Positions 16,793 to 25,517 are shown, counted from the stretch's first letter. The stretch: DNA of 64,000 bases from UBA1240 sp045599185 (GCA_045599185.1 JAZRVO010000029.1:1-64000), one strand, 5' to 3'. A program made the numbers and translations. Notes: generated by a model from the sequence alone, not told the origin.

Positions 16793-19603
16793 ATGACTAC
16801 ACAAACACTTGATTGGAACGAATACATTGCAACAGCACGTACTGTTGCCGCTGAAGGTACTGCTTTAATTGTAAATAACGGCGTTCTGTCAATCAATAAA
16901 GGTACTAAACTTGCAGTTTTTGGCCGCATTCAGGCAAATTATTACAAAAGTGGAACAGGTTCTGGCGGTATGGTTGCCGTTGACCACGTTATCACTATTC
17001 CTGAAGCTTTAAAACAGATTGGAACAGTTGAGTTAAATGCTGAACTGGAAAGCATTTATACCGCATGGTTAAAAGAACACCCCTTTGACGAAGGTGTTGG
17101 CTGGGCAGCAGAACCGTGGAGTCAGGAAGAAATGCCTGTAAGTGATGAACTCGCAAAAAAAATTGCAGGACAAACAGACACAGCCCTTTATATTGTTGGC
17201 CGCACAGCCGGCGAAGAACAGGATAACAAAGACGAAGAAGGTTCTTACCGCTTAAGCAAAACCGAAGAAGAAGTTTTGGCGGTTTTGCGCCAGAATTTTA
17301 AAAAACTGGTAGTTGTGCTTAACGTTGGAAATACCATAAACATGGATTTTATTGCCAAATACAAGCCGGACGCGGTTTTGTACGCCTGGCATGGTGGCAT
17401 GGTTGGCGCACTTGGTACGGCTGACGTACTTTGCGGTAATGCCTGCCCAAGCGGCCGTTTAACCGATACAATTGCAAAAAAAATTGAAGATTATCCGGCT
17501 TTTGCCAATTTTGGTTCTGAAGAACGCAACTTTTACTGTGAAGATATTTATGTTGGTTACCGTTATTTTGAAACCTTTGCTCCAGATGCAGTTTTGTACC
17601 CGTTCGGTTATGGTTTAAGCTATTCAACTTTTAAAACAGAAAACCAGAACTTTAATTGTGACGGCCAGAAAGTTTGTTTTGACGTAAAAGTTACAAACAC
17701 CGGTAAGTTTGCAGGCAAGCACAGTGTTTTGATATTTGCAAACCAGCCCCAGGGCAAACTGGGTAAACCGAAACTTGTTTTGTGTTCCTTTGCAAAAACC
17801 GCAGAATTAAAACCGAACGAAAGCGAAGTTTTGAAAATATGCGTAAAACTGAACGATTTGGCAAGCTTTGATGATACAGGAAATACCGGCAACAAAAGCT
17901 GCATGGTTTTGGAAGCCGGAAAATACACTTTCTATTCAGGAAGCGACGTAAAGCATATTGATGCTGCCGGCAGTTTTGACCTTGCATTGACAATTGTTAC
18001 CAAAAAATTAAGCCAGTCTTTGGCACCGCAAGTTGATTTTGAACGTTTTGTACCTGTTCAAAATGGAGAAAAATTTGAAGTTGGCAAAGAACTGTTAAAG
18101 GCTGCACCTAATTTGCAGGTAAAACACCGCGCCGAAGCTTTGGACAGCCTGAAAAATGCCTATAACGTTGAATCAGGCGAAAACAATTCATACAATTTCA
18201 GCGATTATGCTGAAGGAAAAATAAGCGCACATCAGTTCTTAAGCGTACTCAGCGATGATGACCTGTCTAGCATCGTACGCGGCGAAGGAATGGGAAGTCC
18301 GAAAGTTACTCCGGGTACGGCTGCTGCATTTGGCGGCGTAAATAAACATCTGCAAAGTCTTGGCGTGCCTTGCGGCTGCTGTACCGACGGACCAAGCGGT
18401 CTGCGCCTTGACAGCGGAAATCAGGCATTCAGCATGCCGAACGGCACAATGCAGGCCTGTACGTTCAACCCGGAACTTGTTACAAAGCTTTATACTTTTA
18501 CAAGCCTTGAATTGATTTACAACAAGGTTGATATTTTGCTTGGCCCGGGAATGAACATTCACCGCTACCCGCTTTGCGGCCGCAACTTTGAATATTTTTC
18601 GGAAGACCCGCTTATTACCGGTAAGTTTGGCGCTGCAATTATTCGCGGCTTGCATACTTATGGCGTAACAGGTTCTGCAAAACATTTCTGCGGAAACAAT
18701 CAGGAACTTAAGCGTCAGGAAATTGATTCAATTATCAGCGAACGTGCCCTGCGTGAAATTTACCTTAAAGGTTTTGAAATTCTTATAAAAGAAGCTGATG
18801 GCGACGTAATGATGACCACTTACGGTTCTGTAAACGGAACCTGGACTGGTTCAAACTATGACCTGAACACCCAGATTTTGCGTAATGAATGGGGCTTTAA
18901 GGGCATTGTAATGACAGACTGGTGGGCAAACCTTAGCGAAGAAAACGGTGCACCAAACAAAACCAATTTTGCCGCAATGGTAAAAGCCCAGAACGATCTT
19001 TACATGGTTTGTTCCGATGCAAGTGCCAACAACCACGGCGACAATACCCTTTCCAGCCTTGAAAAAGGTACTTTGGAACGTGCTGAACTTTTGCGCTGTG
19101 CAGAAAACATTCTGGCATTTCTGGCAAAATCCCAAAGTTACAAACGGCTGCAGAAATGCGGTACAAGCGTAAAAATTATAAACCGCCCGGACACTGCTGA
19201 AGATGAAGTTGGCGACATTACCTACTACACTGTAGATGATGATTTTGTCATCGATTTGCAGAACGTAGAATGCCAGAAAGGTTCTTCTTATTCTTTTGCA
19301 TTGGATGTGCCAAAACCGGGCTTATTCCACGCTGAAATTGTCGGAAAAACTGAATCTGGTTCTGTTGCGCAGGTGCCGGTAACATTGCGCGCAAACGGTG
19401 TTTCTGCCGCAAGCTTTACATGGAACGGTACAAACGGCGAATGGGTTGCTCTTGAAAAAGACATGCCTTTCTTTACCCGTTACACTGTTGCAAAACTGTA
19501 TTTTGCGCAAAACGGTCTTAAACTTAAGCAGTTCAGCTTGAAACGCTTAAAAGACATTGACCCAAAATTGATGTTTGACGTTGATAAAATCAACGAAGAC
19601 TAG
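16793..19603 (+). CDS. Beta-glucosidase, GH3 family with permuted domain order
   Basis: 936 residues. Residues 1 to about 270 resemble the GH3 C-terminal alpha/beta sandwich (AAEGTALIVNN near the start, LPSG-like CPSGRLTDT near 220, YPFGYGLSYSTF near 269). A fibronectin III-like domain follows (about 280-400). The catalytic (beta/alpha) domain comes last (about 480-790), containing GPGMNIHRYPLCGRNFEYFSEDP, KHFCGNNQE and the nucleophile D709 in VMTDWW. About 130 residues after it are beta-rich. This order, reversed relative to canonical GH3, is known from Ruminococcus albus and Butyrivibrio fibrisolvens beta-glucosidases. No signal peptide is visible, so it should act on imported oligosaccharides in the cytoplasm. 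Monocistronic, ending at a strong bidirectional terminator. Confidence 0.92.
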   Translation: MTTQTLDWNEYIATARTVAAEGTALIVNNGVLSINKGTKLAVFGRIQANYYKSGTGSGGMVAVDHVITIPEALKQIGTVELNAELESIYTAWLKEHPFDEGVGWAAEPWSQEEMPVSDELAKKIAGQTDTALYIVGRTAGEEQDNKDEEGSYRLSKTEEEVLAVLRQNFKKLVVVLNVGNTINMDFIAKYKPDAVLYAWHGGMVGALGTADVLCGNACPSGRLTDTIAKKIEDYPAFANFGSEERNFYCEDIYVGYRYFETFAPDAVLYPFGYGLSYSTFKTENQNFNCDGQKVCFDVKVTNTGKFAGKHSVLIFANQPQGKLGKPKLVLCSFAKTAELKPNESEVLKICVKLNDLASFDDTGNTGNKSCMVLEAGKYTFYSGSDVKHIDAAGSFDLALTIVTKKLSQSLAPQVDFERFVPVQNGEKFEVGKELLKAAPNLQVKHRAEALDSLKNAYNVESGENNSYNFSDYAEGKISAHQFLSVLSDDDLSSIVRGEGMGSPKVTPGTAAAFGGVNKHLQSLGVPCGCCTDGPSGLRLDSGNQAFSMPNGTMQACTFNPELVTKLYTFTSLELIYNKVDILLGPGMNIHRYPLCGRNFEYFSEDPLITGKFGAAIIRGLHTYGVTGSAKHFCGNNQELKRQEIDSIISERALREIYLKGFEILIKEADGDVMMTTYGSVNGTWTGSNYDLNTQILRNEWGFKGIVMTDWWANLSEENGAPNKTNFAAMVKAQNDLYMVCSDASANNHGDNTLSSLEKGTLERAELLRCAENILAFLAKSQSYKRLQKCGTSVKIINRPDTAEDEVGDITYYTVDDDFVIDLQNVECQKGSSYSFALDVPKPGLFHAEIVGKTESGSVAQVPVTLRANGVSAASFTWNGTNGEWVALEKDMPFFTRYTVAKLYFAQNGLKLKQFSLKRLKDIDPKLMFDVDKINED

Positions 19604-19620
19604 CATTTCGTAAAATTATA

Positions 19621-19667
19621 AAAAAGCGCCATTTTTTGATTAATTTCAAAAAATGGCGCTTTTTTTC
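19621..19667. terminator. Bidirectional Rho-independent terminator between GH3 and ruvC
   Basis: A perfect 15-bp inverted repeat (arms 19625-19639 and 19646-19660, AGCGCCATTTTTTGA and its complement) is flanked by A and T runs on both sides. It serves the convergent GH3 (+) and ruvC (-) transcripts. Confidence 0.88.
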
Positions 19668-19768
19668 AGCTTAAAATTAATTCTATTTTATTTTCAATTG
19701 AATTTTATAACGAACCGTTTCTGATAAAAAATTTCATTAGTTTTAAAAAACACGGTTTTCACCTTGCT

Positions 19769-20371
19769 TTATAAGTTTGGTAAAACAACCCCGGAATTAA
19801 AATGTGTAATTGCAGCGGCTAAAGCATCAGCCGCGTGGTCTGGTTTTGGTATTTGTGGCAAACCAAGCAGTAGTTTTACGTATTGCTGCACGTGTTTTTT
19901 TTCGGCACGGGCAGAACCTACCACGCACTGTTTAATTGAAAGCGGTGAATATTCTGCCAATGGTACGGTATTTTGTGCCAGACAAAGAATAATAACCCCT
20001 CGCGCCTCTGCAACAGCAAGTCCGGATGTTACGTTTTTGGCAAAATACAAAGATTCCATACTGGCTTCAGTTGGCGAAAAGCGGCGCAGAACAGCCAAAA
20101 GCTTGTTGTAAATGGCAAGCAAACGAATCTGGTGATTTTCCTTTGCCACGGTTTCAATTACACCATGCGCAACGTGAACCATTTTATTGCCATGAATATC
20201 TATAACACCCCAGCCGGTACTTGCCAATCCTGGGTCAATGCCTAAAATTCTGCGCGATTTATTTGAGGTAAGATTTTTTTCTTCTGCTTTAAAAGACGAA
20301 CTGCCCAAACTAACTGCACTATTATTGCAGCCCGTTTTGGGCAGTGTAGAAAAAGCATCATTTGACGGCAT
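19769..20371 (-). CDS. ruvC: Crossover junction endodeoxyribonuclease RuvC with N-terminal extension
   Basis: Holliday-junction resolvase. The RuvC core starts at RILGIDPGLASTGWG with the first catalytic Asp, continues with the Glu of MESLYF, and ends with the paired acids of PDHAADALAAAI, so all four metal ligands appear present. The core matches the usual ~165 residues, but about 40 further residues, polar and of no recognised family, precede it. I place the start at the ATG at 20371 (weak GGCGG site); an in-frame TTG at 20398 would add nine residues. No in-frame ATG lies nearer the core. It lies directly downstream of yebC, a common neighbour. ruvA and ruvB are not in the window. Confidence 0.9.
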   Translation of the reverse strand: MPSNDAFSTLPKTGCNNSAVSLGSSSFKAEEKNLTSNKSRRILGIDPGLASTGWGVIDIHGNKMVHVAHGVIETVAKENHQIRLLAIYNKLLAVLRRFSPTEASMESLYFAKNVTSGLAVAEARGVIILCLAQNTVPLAEYSPLSIKQCVVGSARAEKKHVQQYVKLLLGLPQIPKPDHAADALAAAITHFNSGVVLPNL

Positions 20372-20401
20372 TTTACCGCCGTCATCAGTGTTTTTCAAAA
20401 G

Positions 20402-21142
20402 TTACTCAGCCTCATATCCTTCTGGATATTCAATGTTGGTGTAAACGTTCTGAACATCGTCGTCTTCTTCGAGTTTGTCAGTAAGTTTATCACACTTGCG
20501 GGCTGTTTCTGCATCAATTGCCTGGTAAGAAGAAGGAACCATTGAAACGGCTGCAGAAACTGATTCAAAACCTTTTTCCTGCAAAGCTTCAAGACAAGAA
20601 GCAAAATCGTTAGGATCTGTTGTAACAGTGATAACACCGTCTTCGCTTACAACGTCCTGTGCACCGTTTTCAAGTGCAACTTCCATGATTTCATCTTCGC
20701 TTACAGCAGATGCATCATATTCAATAACGCCCTGACGTGTAAACATACGGGCAACAGAACCAGAAACACCCATGTTTCCGCCTGTTTTGTTGAAAATGTT
20801 GCGTACGTTTGCAGCTGCACGGTTTTTGTTATCGGTCAAAACTTCAACAAGAATAGCAACTCCGCCCGGACCAAATCCTTCGTATACAAGTTCTTCGTAA
20901 ACTGTTGCGCCAAGTTCACCTGTACCTTTTTTAATGGCACGTTCAATGTTGTCTTTTGGCATGTTTGCTGCACGAGCTTTAAGAATGGCAGTTCTCAAAC
21001 GAGGGTTTGCGTTAGGGTCACCGCCGCCCATTCTTGCAGCAATTGAAATTTCCTTAATGAATTTGGTAAACAACTGACCGCGTTTTGCATCGGCTGCGCC
21101 TTTGGCGTGTTTAATGGTTGCCCATTTACTATGTCCTGACAT
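20402..21142 (-). CDS. YebC/PmpR/TACO1-family protein
   Basis: 246 residues, normal length. The N-terminus SGHSKWATIKHAKGAADAKR is the unmistakable family signature, followed by ARMGGGDPNANPRLR and a conserved GPGGVAILVE in the second domain. Members have been described as transcriptional regulators and, for the TACO1/YebC group, as ribosome-associated factors helping translation of proline-rich stretches; sequence alone does not decide. A GGAGAC site precedes the ATG. The gene forms an operon with ruvC, with only a few bases between them. Confidence 0.95.
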   Translation of the reverse strand: MSGHSKWATIKHAKGAADAKRGQLFTKFIKEISIAARMGGGDPNANPRLRTAILKARAANMPKDNIERAIKKGTGELGATVYEELVYEGFGPGGVAILVEVLTDNKNRAAANVRNIFNKTGGNMGVSGSVARMFTRQGVIEYDASAVSEDEIMEVALENGAQDVVSEDGVITVTTDPNDFASCLEALQEKGFESVSAAVSMVPSSYQAIDAETARKCDKLTDKLEEDDDVQNVYTNIEYPEGYEAE

Positions 21143-21328
21143 GATGTCTCCTTATAATTGAATACGTATGATTGCGAATAGTATGTTTAAGTTTAACAAA
21201 ATAAAAAAAATGCGTCAATATGCGAAAAAATACAATAAACGGCAAACAAAATCCCTGTCTGCAATTGAATCTTTTAACAGCTGAATCATTGTTAAACTCA
21301 AATTTCAAAAATCTACCGATAAATAAAT

Positions 21329-22546
21329 ATGAATATTTTTCAAGCGGGTCACCCTTTTATTATTGCAGAAGTTGGAACTGCCCATGGCGGTTCTTTTGAA
21401 GAAGCCCAAAAACTTATTGATGCGGCCGCTGCTGCCGGCGCGGATTGTGTAAAATTTCAAATTGTATATGCAGAAGAAATACTTCACCCGGAAACAGGTT
21501 TTGTAGATTTGCCCGGCGGAAAAATTCGCCTTTATGACCGTTTTAAAGAACTTGAAGTGCCTAAAAATTTTTTCTATAAATGCAAGGATTACTGTCAGAC
21601 CTGTGGCGTAGGCTTCTGTGCTTCGCCTTTCGGCATTGAAAGTTTTAACGACTTAATGGCCATGCAGCCTTTTGCCGTAAAAATTGCTTCCCCCGAATTA
21701 AACCACACGCCTCTTTTGTCTCACATTGCAAGTCATTGCGGCGAAATTCCTTTAATCTTATCCAGCGGCGTAAGCAAACTGAAAGACATTGAAAAGGCGC
21801 TGGAAACGATAGAGGCCGCCCGGCAGGGAAAAAACAAAAGCGAAATAGCCCTTTTGCATTGCGTTACAAGTTACCCTGCCCCGGCCACAGACTACAATTT
21901 GCGCCTGCTTGAAAATTTAAGTGCTATTTTCGGCATCAGCTGCGGTGTAAGCGACCACAGTCTGGATCCGGTTCTTGTGCCGGTTTTGGCTACTGCATGC
22001 GGTGCCTGCATAATAGAAAAGCATATTTGCCTTGATAAAAATGCCGGTGGCCTTGATGACCCGGTTGCATTGCCGCCGGATGATTTTGAACGCATGGTAA
22101 AAGCCGTCCGCAAAGCCGAAAATATGCCAAAATCGGAAGTGATACTTGAATTAAGTGAACAGTTTGGCAGCGAAACTGTAAGCAAATGCCTTGGCGACGG
22201 CATAAAGCGCCTTGCCAAAAGCGAAGAAGCAAATTACACACGCACAAACCGTTCAATTCACTTTTTGCGCGATATGCAGCAGGGACAGAAAATTACCAGC
22301 GACGATGTTGCAATTTTGCGCACCGAAAAAGTGCTTGAACCGGGAATAGAGCCGCATTATATAGACCAGGTTATCGGTTCGTTTTTGACCAAAGATGCAA
22401 AAGCAGGCGAAGGCTTGAAGTGGAACCATTTGACGATTAGTGACGAAACAATAAAGCAGAAACCGGCAGAAACTGTAAAAAACCCTAAAATTAAACTGCC
22501 AAAAACAGGGCTTTTAATAAAATCCATGAAAAAACTTGAAAAATAG
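21329..22546 (+). CDS. NeuB-family nonulosonic acid synthase with SAF domain
   Basis: 405 residues. NeuB/PseI/LegI enzymes condense phosphoenolpyruvate with an amino sugar to make sialic, pseudaminic or legionaminic acid. Seen: IIAEVGTAHGGSFEEAQ at the start, DCVKFQIV (about 38-45), KIASPELNHTPLL (about 119-131), SGVSKLKDIEKAL, DHSLDPVL, and a C-terminal antifreeze-like SAF domain (about 305-370, containing RSIHF and GQKITSDDV). A Lys-rich tail of about 35 residues follows. It stands alone: no neuA/pseF cytidylyltransferase, epimerase or aminotransferase adjoins it. It may supply the paired Maf transferases encoded at 51-54.6 kb, but this is inference. Which nonulosonic acid is made is undetermined. 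Confidence 0.85.
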   Translation: MNIFQAGHPFIIAEVGTAHGGSFEEAQKLIDAAAAAGADCVKFQIVYAEEILHPETGFVDLPGGKIRLYDRFKELEVPKNFFYKCKDYCQTCGVGFCASPFGIESFNDLMAMQPFAVKIASPELNHTPLLSHIASHCGEIPLILSSGVSKLKDIEKALETIEAARQGKNKSEIALLHCVTSYPAPATDYNLRLLENLSAIFGISCGVSDHSLDPVLVPVLATACGACIIEKHICLDKNAGGLDDPVALPPDDFERMVKAVRKAENMPKSEVILELSEQFGSETVSKCLGDGIKRLAKSEEANYTRTNRSIHFLRDMQQGQKITSDDVAILRTEKVLEPGIEPHYIDQVIGSFLTKDAKAGEGLKWNHLTISDETIKQKPAETVKNPKIKLPKTGLLIKSMKKLEK

Positions 22547-22594
22547 CAGTTTATATAGATGGCAAATAATTTTTATCAACGAATTTAAACACCA

Positions 22595-22630
22595 AACGCC
22601 GAGTTTTATCAGATAAACTCGGCGTTTTAT
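22595..22630 (+). terminator. Rho-independent terminator after the neuB-like gene
   Basis: Near-perfect hairpin with AACGCCGAGTTTTATC on the left and GATAAACTCGGCGTT on the right (one-base bulge), followed by TTATTT. Confidence 0.85.
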
Positions 22631-22744
22631 TTGTACAAAATGCGTGTTTTTACAATAAAAAAAAACGGAATAAAATAAATTTGCAGCATTTTTTTAAAGT
22701 CAAACACACGCTGCAAAGTTTCTACAGGTAGTTTTTAAATTTTC

Positions 22745-22778
22745 ACCGCATGTTTTTGAAAAAACATGCGGTATTTTT
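22745..22778 (+). terminator. Hairpin with T-run, possible second terminator or end of a small RNA
   Basis: Perfect 13-base arms (22745-22757, ACCGCATGTTTTT; 22760-22772) followed by ATTTTTT. Orientation fits termination of plus-strand transcription, but the neuB-like gene already has a terminator about 120 bases earlier, so the transcript ended here is unknown. Confidence 0.55.
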
Positions 22779-22787
22779 TGAATTTTC

Positions 22788-22867
22788 TACCGGTTGTATA
22801 GGGGTAAAGTAACCGGTACTTTTGTGACAAAGTACCGGTTGTTTTAAGCAAAAGTACCGGTACTTTT
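22788..22867. repeat. Cluster of TACCGGT palindromic elements
   Basis: Four occurrences of TACCGGT or its complement are seen. Two form an inverted repeat (AACCGGTACTTT at 22811-22822 and its complement at 22829-22840, loop TGTGAC). The last is an 18-bp perfect palindrome AAAAGTACCGGTACTTTT (22850-22867). Lying between two gene ends, they resemble a small REP-like or protein-binding repeat cluster. Confidence 0.7.
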
Positions 22868-22990
22868 AAAACTTACGCTTGTAAGAAAATTAAAATTGAT
22901 TTTTGTACATATGAACGCGTTGAAAAAATTTTTTTATTGAGCTGTAATTGCCGCAATTTTTGGACTCAGCCAGATTTTTGACCCTGTGTT

Positions 22991-23491
22991 TTATATGTTT
23001 TTTATTTTATTTTCAGCAAATTGAAAAAAGCCTACTTCATTTCCGCTTATGCAGCTGCCTTTTAGAATAGAATATAACCTTGTTTTGGACAAATAAACGA
23101 AGTAGTACAAATCATTCTGTACGATTTTATAAATATCCTTCCATTCATATTCCTGCGAGGTTTCAAAACTGTTATCTTTTCTGGTTTTTACTACAATGTT
23201 TGAATCTGTAAACTGTATGTTTATTTTCATTCCAATAGTATTTCCGCTATTTTTAACAGAACTTTTATTTGAAAACTTTGAAGCTATAAACAGAATGAAA
23301 TAACAGAATGGTAGAAAAATTATTAAAGTTATCAAGCTTTTTATTTCTCTTGTTTTCAAGTATTCATTAAGAAAAGAAAGTGAAACAATAACTGGCAAAA
23401 TAATTTTTAAAGCAATTAAATACTTTTTAAGCATAAAATTTTTTGCAGCAATCATCATTTCTGCATCAAAATCATATTCAAACTCAAACAC
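22991..23491 (-). CDS. YcxB-like membrane protein
   Basis: 166 residues with two hydrophobic helices (about 22-42 and 52-72), then a soluble beta-rich C-terminal domain containing the strand pattern IQFTDSNIVVKT and EYEWKDIYKIVQ, followed by YYFVYLSKTRLYSILKG. This arrangement is that of YcxB-like proteins, whose function is not established. The gene is markedly A+T-rich. It lies 76 bases downstream of the SH3b gene on the same strand and ends in the palindrome-rich gap. Confidence 0.72.
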   Translation of the reverse strand: MFEFEYDFDAEMMIAAKNFMLKKYLIALKIILPVIVSLSFLNEYLKTREIKSLITLIIFLPFCYFILFIASKFSNKSSVKNSGNTIGMKINIQFTDSNIVVKTRKDNSFETSQEYEWKDIYKIVQNDLYYFVYLSKTRLYSILKGSCISGNEVGFFQFAENKIKNI

Positions 23492-23567
23492 AATAAACCT
23501 CGTACTTTTTTTAAAAAAGCACCGCGCATTTAACTCGCTTTAGGATTTGAAAACTGGGTTATGCGTA

Positions 23568-24551
23568 TTATTGTTCAATTACTGTTGTACAATCTAAATA
23601 TTCTTTTTGGAAACTTTCTAAGTTTAATTTATAGCGTACAACAACATTACTAAATTCTAATTCATCTGGTTTTAAAGTCTTTTTATATTCTTCACTTATT
23701 TTCAAAGATTCATCAGATACTCTTTTTTTATCAATATTCCACCAACTGCATTCTTCAACAGTAATTACTGATTTTCCATCGTATCCTAAATACCGTAAAT
23801 AATAACCGCTGTATAGCTTTTTATTTGTTTTTAAATCAAAAATAGCAAAGGCTCTAACGCCTGTACTTGTTCCAAAATCCTGAAACAAATATTTTTCATC
23901 ATCAGAAACAATGCACCAAGCTGATTCACAGTCATATCCCATATCAGTTAAATGAGTAATTTCATTTGTTTTTGGATTCCATTTAAAAGTTCCAACAGGG
24001 TCTGTATAAAAAAAATCGTCCATATCATCAGACCAGACAAAATAGTACGATTCTTGATTTGAAAATTTTTCGGGATATACTTTTACTTTATTTTTTTGAC
24101 CATTTCTATCAATTTCTAAATCAAGCGATAAAATTCCTGATTCTGTTTCAGAATTAGCATTAAGCACTTTAAAAGTACTTACATCAGTTTTTGAATCAAT
24201 ATTAACGTATTTTGAAAAAACCCATCCATACCAGCCAAAGTTATCAGAAGCATAGTCTTTTACAATATCATTCTTTTCAACTTGAATTTTCAGCCAATAT
24301 CCGTTAAATCCATCAATCACTTCTCTTTTATCAGAAAAACCTTTTACAGTAACTACATCACCTTTGTTTAATTTTCCAATTTTTAATGATGATGTAGACG
24401 GCCTTAATCTTACATTCAGATTGTCGTCATTAACTGATGCTTTGGCTACAGTTCCAAAAAACTGCCGTTTTTCCAATTCTAATTGAAAATCACTGGCAAA
24501 AAATTCAAAACTAAATAAAACCAATAAGCATATTGCAAAAAATCTTTTCAT
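23568..24551 (-). CDS. Exported SH3b-domain protein of unknown function
   Basis: 327 residues. A signal peptide is evident (MKRFFAICLLVLFSFEFFAS, cleavage near 19-20). Residues about 35-110 form a bacterial SH3 domain: NLNVRLRPSTSSLKIGKLNKGD, then VKGFSDKREV and YWLKIQ, ending with GWVFSKYV. The remaining ~210 residues contain beta-strand repeats (GTFKWNPKTNEITHL, KYLFQDFGTSTGVRAF, FDLKTNKKLYSGYYLRYLG) like a partial propeller reporting protein; no family is recognised. Expected location is periplasm or surface. A+T-rich compared with the housekeeping genes around it. Confidence 0.75.
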   Translation of the reverse strand: MKRFFAICLLVLFSFEFFASDFQLELEKRQFFGTVAKASVNDDNLNVRLRPSTSSLKIGKLNKGDVVTVKGFSDKREVIDGFNGYWLKIQVEKNDIVKDYASDNFGWYGWVFSKYVNIDSKTDVSTFKVLNANSETESGILSLDLEIDRNGQKNKVKVYPEKFSNQESYYFVWSDDMDDFFYTDPVGTFKWNPKTNEITHLTDMGYDCESAWCIVSDDEKYLFQDFGTSTGVRAFAIFDLKTNKKLYSGYYLRYLGYDGKSVITVEECSWWNIDKKRVSDESLKISEEYKKTLKPDELEFSNVVVRYKLNLESFQKEYLDCTTVIEQ

Positions 24552-24586
24552 TTTCTTTCTTCTTCCAGTCCGGTTAGCTCGTTTTT

Positions 24587-25384
24587 CTAGTTTTCTTTTA
24601 CAATCCGGGCAATGCGGCGCAAGCCTTTCAATGTAAGCTGCTTGTCTACATGGGAAAAAACGTCGGTAATAGGCTTTAAAACACTGTTCAAGCCGCCGGT
24701 AGCAACTACGTGAATGGCGCTTTGTTCCGTGCCGTTTTTTTCGTGCAAATCGTCTTTCATTCTTCCAATCAGCGATTCTACCAGACCTTTGTATCCAAGC
24801 ACAATTCCCGCCTGAATAGAATGAATTGTATTTGTACCAAGGCTTGAAGGCGGCGCTTCCAGCGGAACAGAAGGCAGCTGCGCCGCATTTGAAAAAAGCG
24901 AAGTTACTGCCGTACCAAGCCCCGGCGTAATTGCAACGCCTTCAATATTTCCCAAATCGTTGATGGCAGTAAAAGTAAGCGCAGTGCCAAAATCAACAAC
25001 AATGCACGATTTTTTATAAAGGCTGAATGCTTCTACGGCGTTGCAGATAAGGTCAGTACCAATTTCGTGGCGACCGGTAACCGGCGGTTCAACCGGCAGC
25101 TTGCAGTAAATGCTTTCGTTTACAACCAGCGGTTTTTTGCCGGTTAACCGTTCAATAACCCTGATAAACGGGCCTAAAAGCTGCGGAACAACCGTACTCA
25201 TCACCGATTCATCAATTGCGCTAAGGCGCACACCGGCGTCGCGAAAAAGCGAAAGCAAAATTGAAATATATTCGTCGGCGGTACGGTTTGTGTCGCTGTT
25301 TATGCGCCATTCGTTCACCACTTCTTCATTGTGAAAAAGCGCCAAAACTACGTTTGTGTTTCCAATATCCACGGCAAGTAACAT
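24587..25384 (-). CDS. coaX: Type III pantothenate kinase
   Basis: About 265 residues from the ATG at 25384, chosen because the GGAG inside the upstream in-frame ATGGAG (25396) is a good ribosome site for it, and because CoaX proteins typically begin MLLAxDIGNT. The enzyme phosphorylates pantothenate in the first step of CoA synthesis. Seen: the ATP-binding DIGNTNVVLAL, GTDLICNAVEAF with a catalytic Asp, VVDFGTALTF, and GLGTAVTSLF. It is divergent from hisS, with about 170 bases between the two starts. Length and motifs are normal. Confidence 0.93.
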   Translation of the reverse strand: MLLAVDIGNTNVVLALFHNEEVVNEWRINSDTNRTADEYISILLSLFRDAGVRLSAIDESVMSTVVPQLLGPFIRVIERLTGKKPLVVNESIYCKLPVEPPVTGRHEIGTDLICNAVEAFSLYKKSCIVVDFGTALTFTAINDLGNIEGVAITPGLGTAVTSLFSNAAQLPSVPLEAPPSSLGTNTIHSIQAGIVLGYKGLVESLIGRMKDDLHEKNGTEQSAIHVVATGGLNSVLKPITDVFSHVDKQLTLKGLRRIARIVKEN

Positions 25385-25517
25385 TTTTTTCTCCATTTTT
25401 GCAGAAAATACCAGTTAAAAACGCGCCCGTTTGTAAACCGGTTATTTTTTACCGAAATTATGCCCGGCGCAAATAAAAACCGTTGAATTTTTAAAGTTTC
25501 ACTTTATTTTTATCGCC

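Larger units (their letters stand above)
22547..22990. other. 444-base convergent intergenic region rich in inverted repeats
   Basis: No gene was recognised. In order it holds the terminator after the neuB-like gene (22595-22630), an 8-bp inverted repeat (tttgcagc / gctgcaaa, about 22680-22718), a 13-bp hairpin followed by a T-run (22745-22778), and a cluster of elements sharing the core TACCGGT (22788-22867), then a small CTTAC/GTAAG hairpin (22872-22885). Because both flanking genes end here, operators for a promoter are unlikely; the repeats are described separately. Confidence 0.7.

Noticed and set aside
18239..18685. 148-codon minus-strand ORF in the GH3 gene
   Set aside because: Shadow of the catalytic domain; no start signal.
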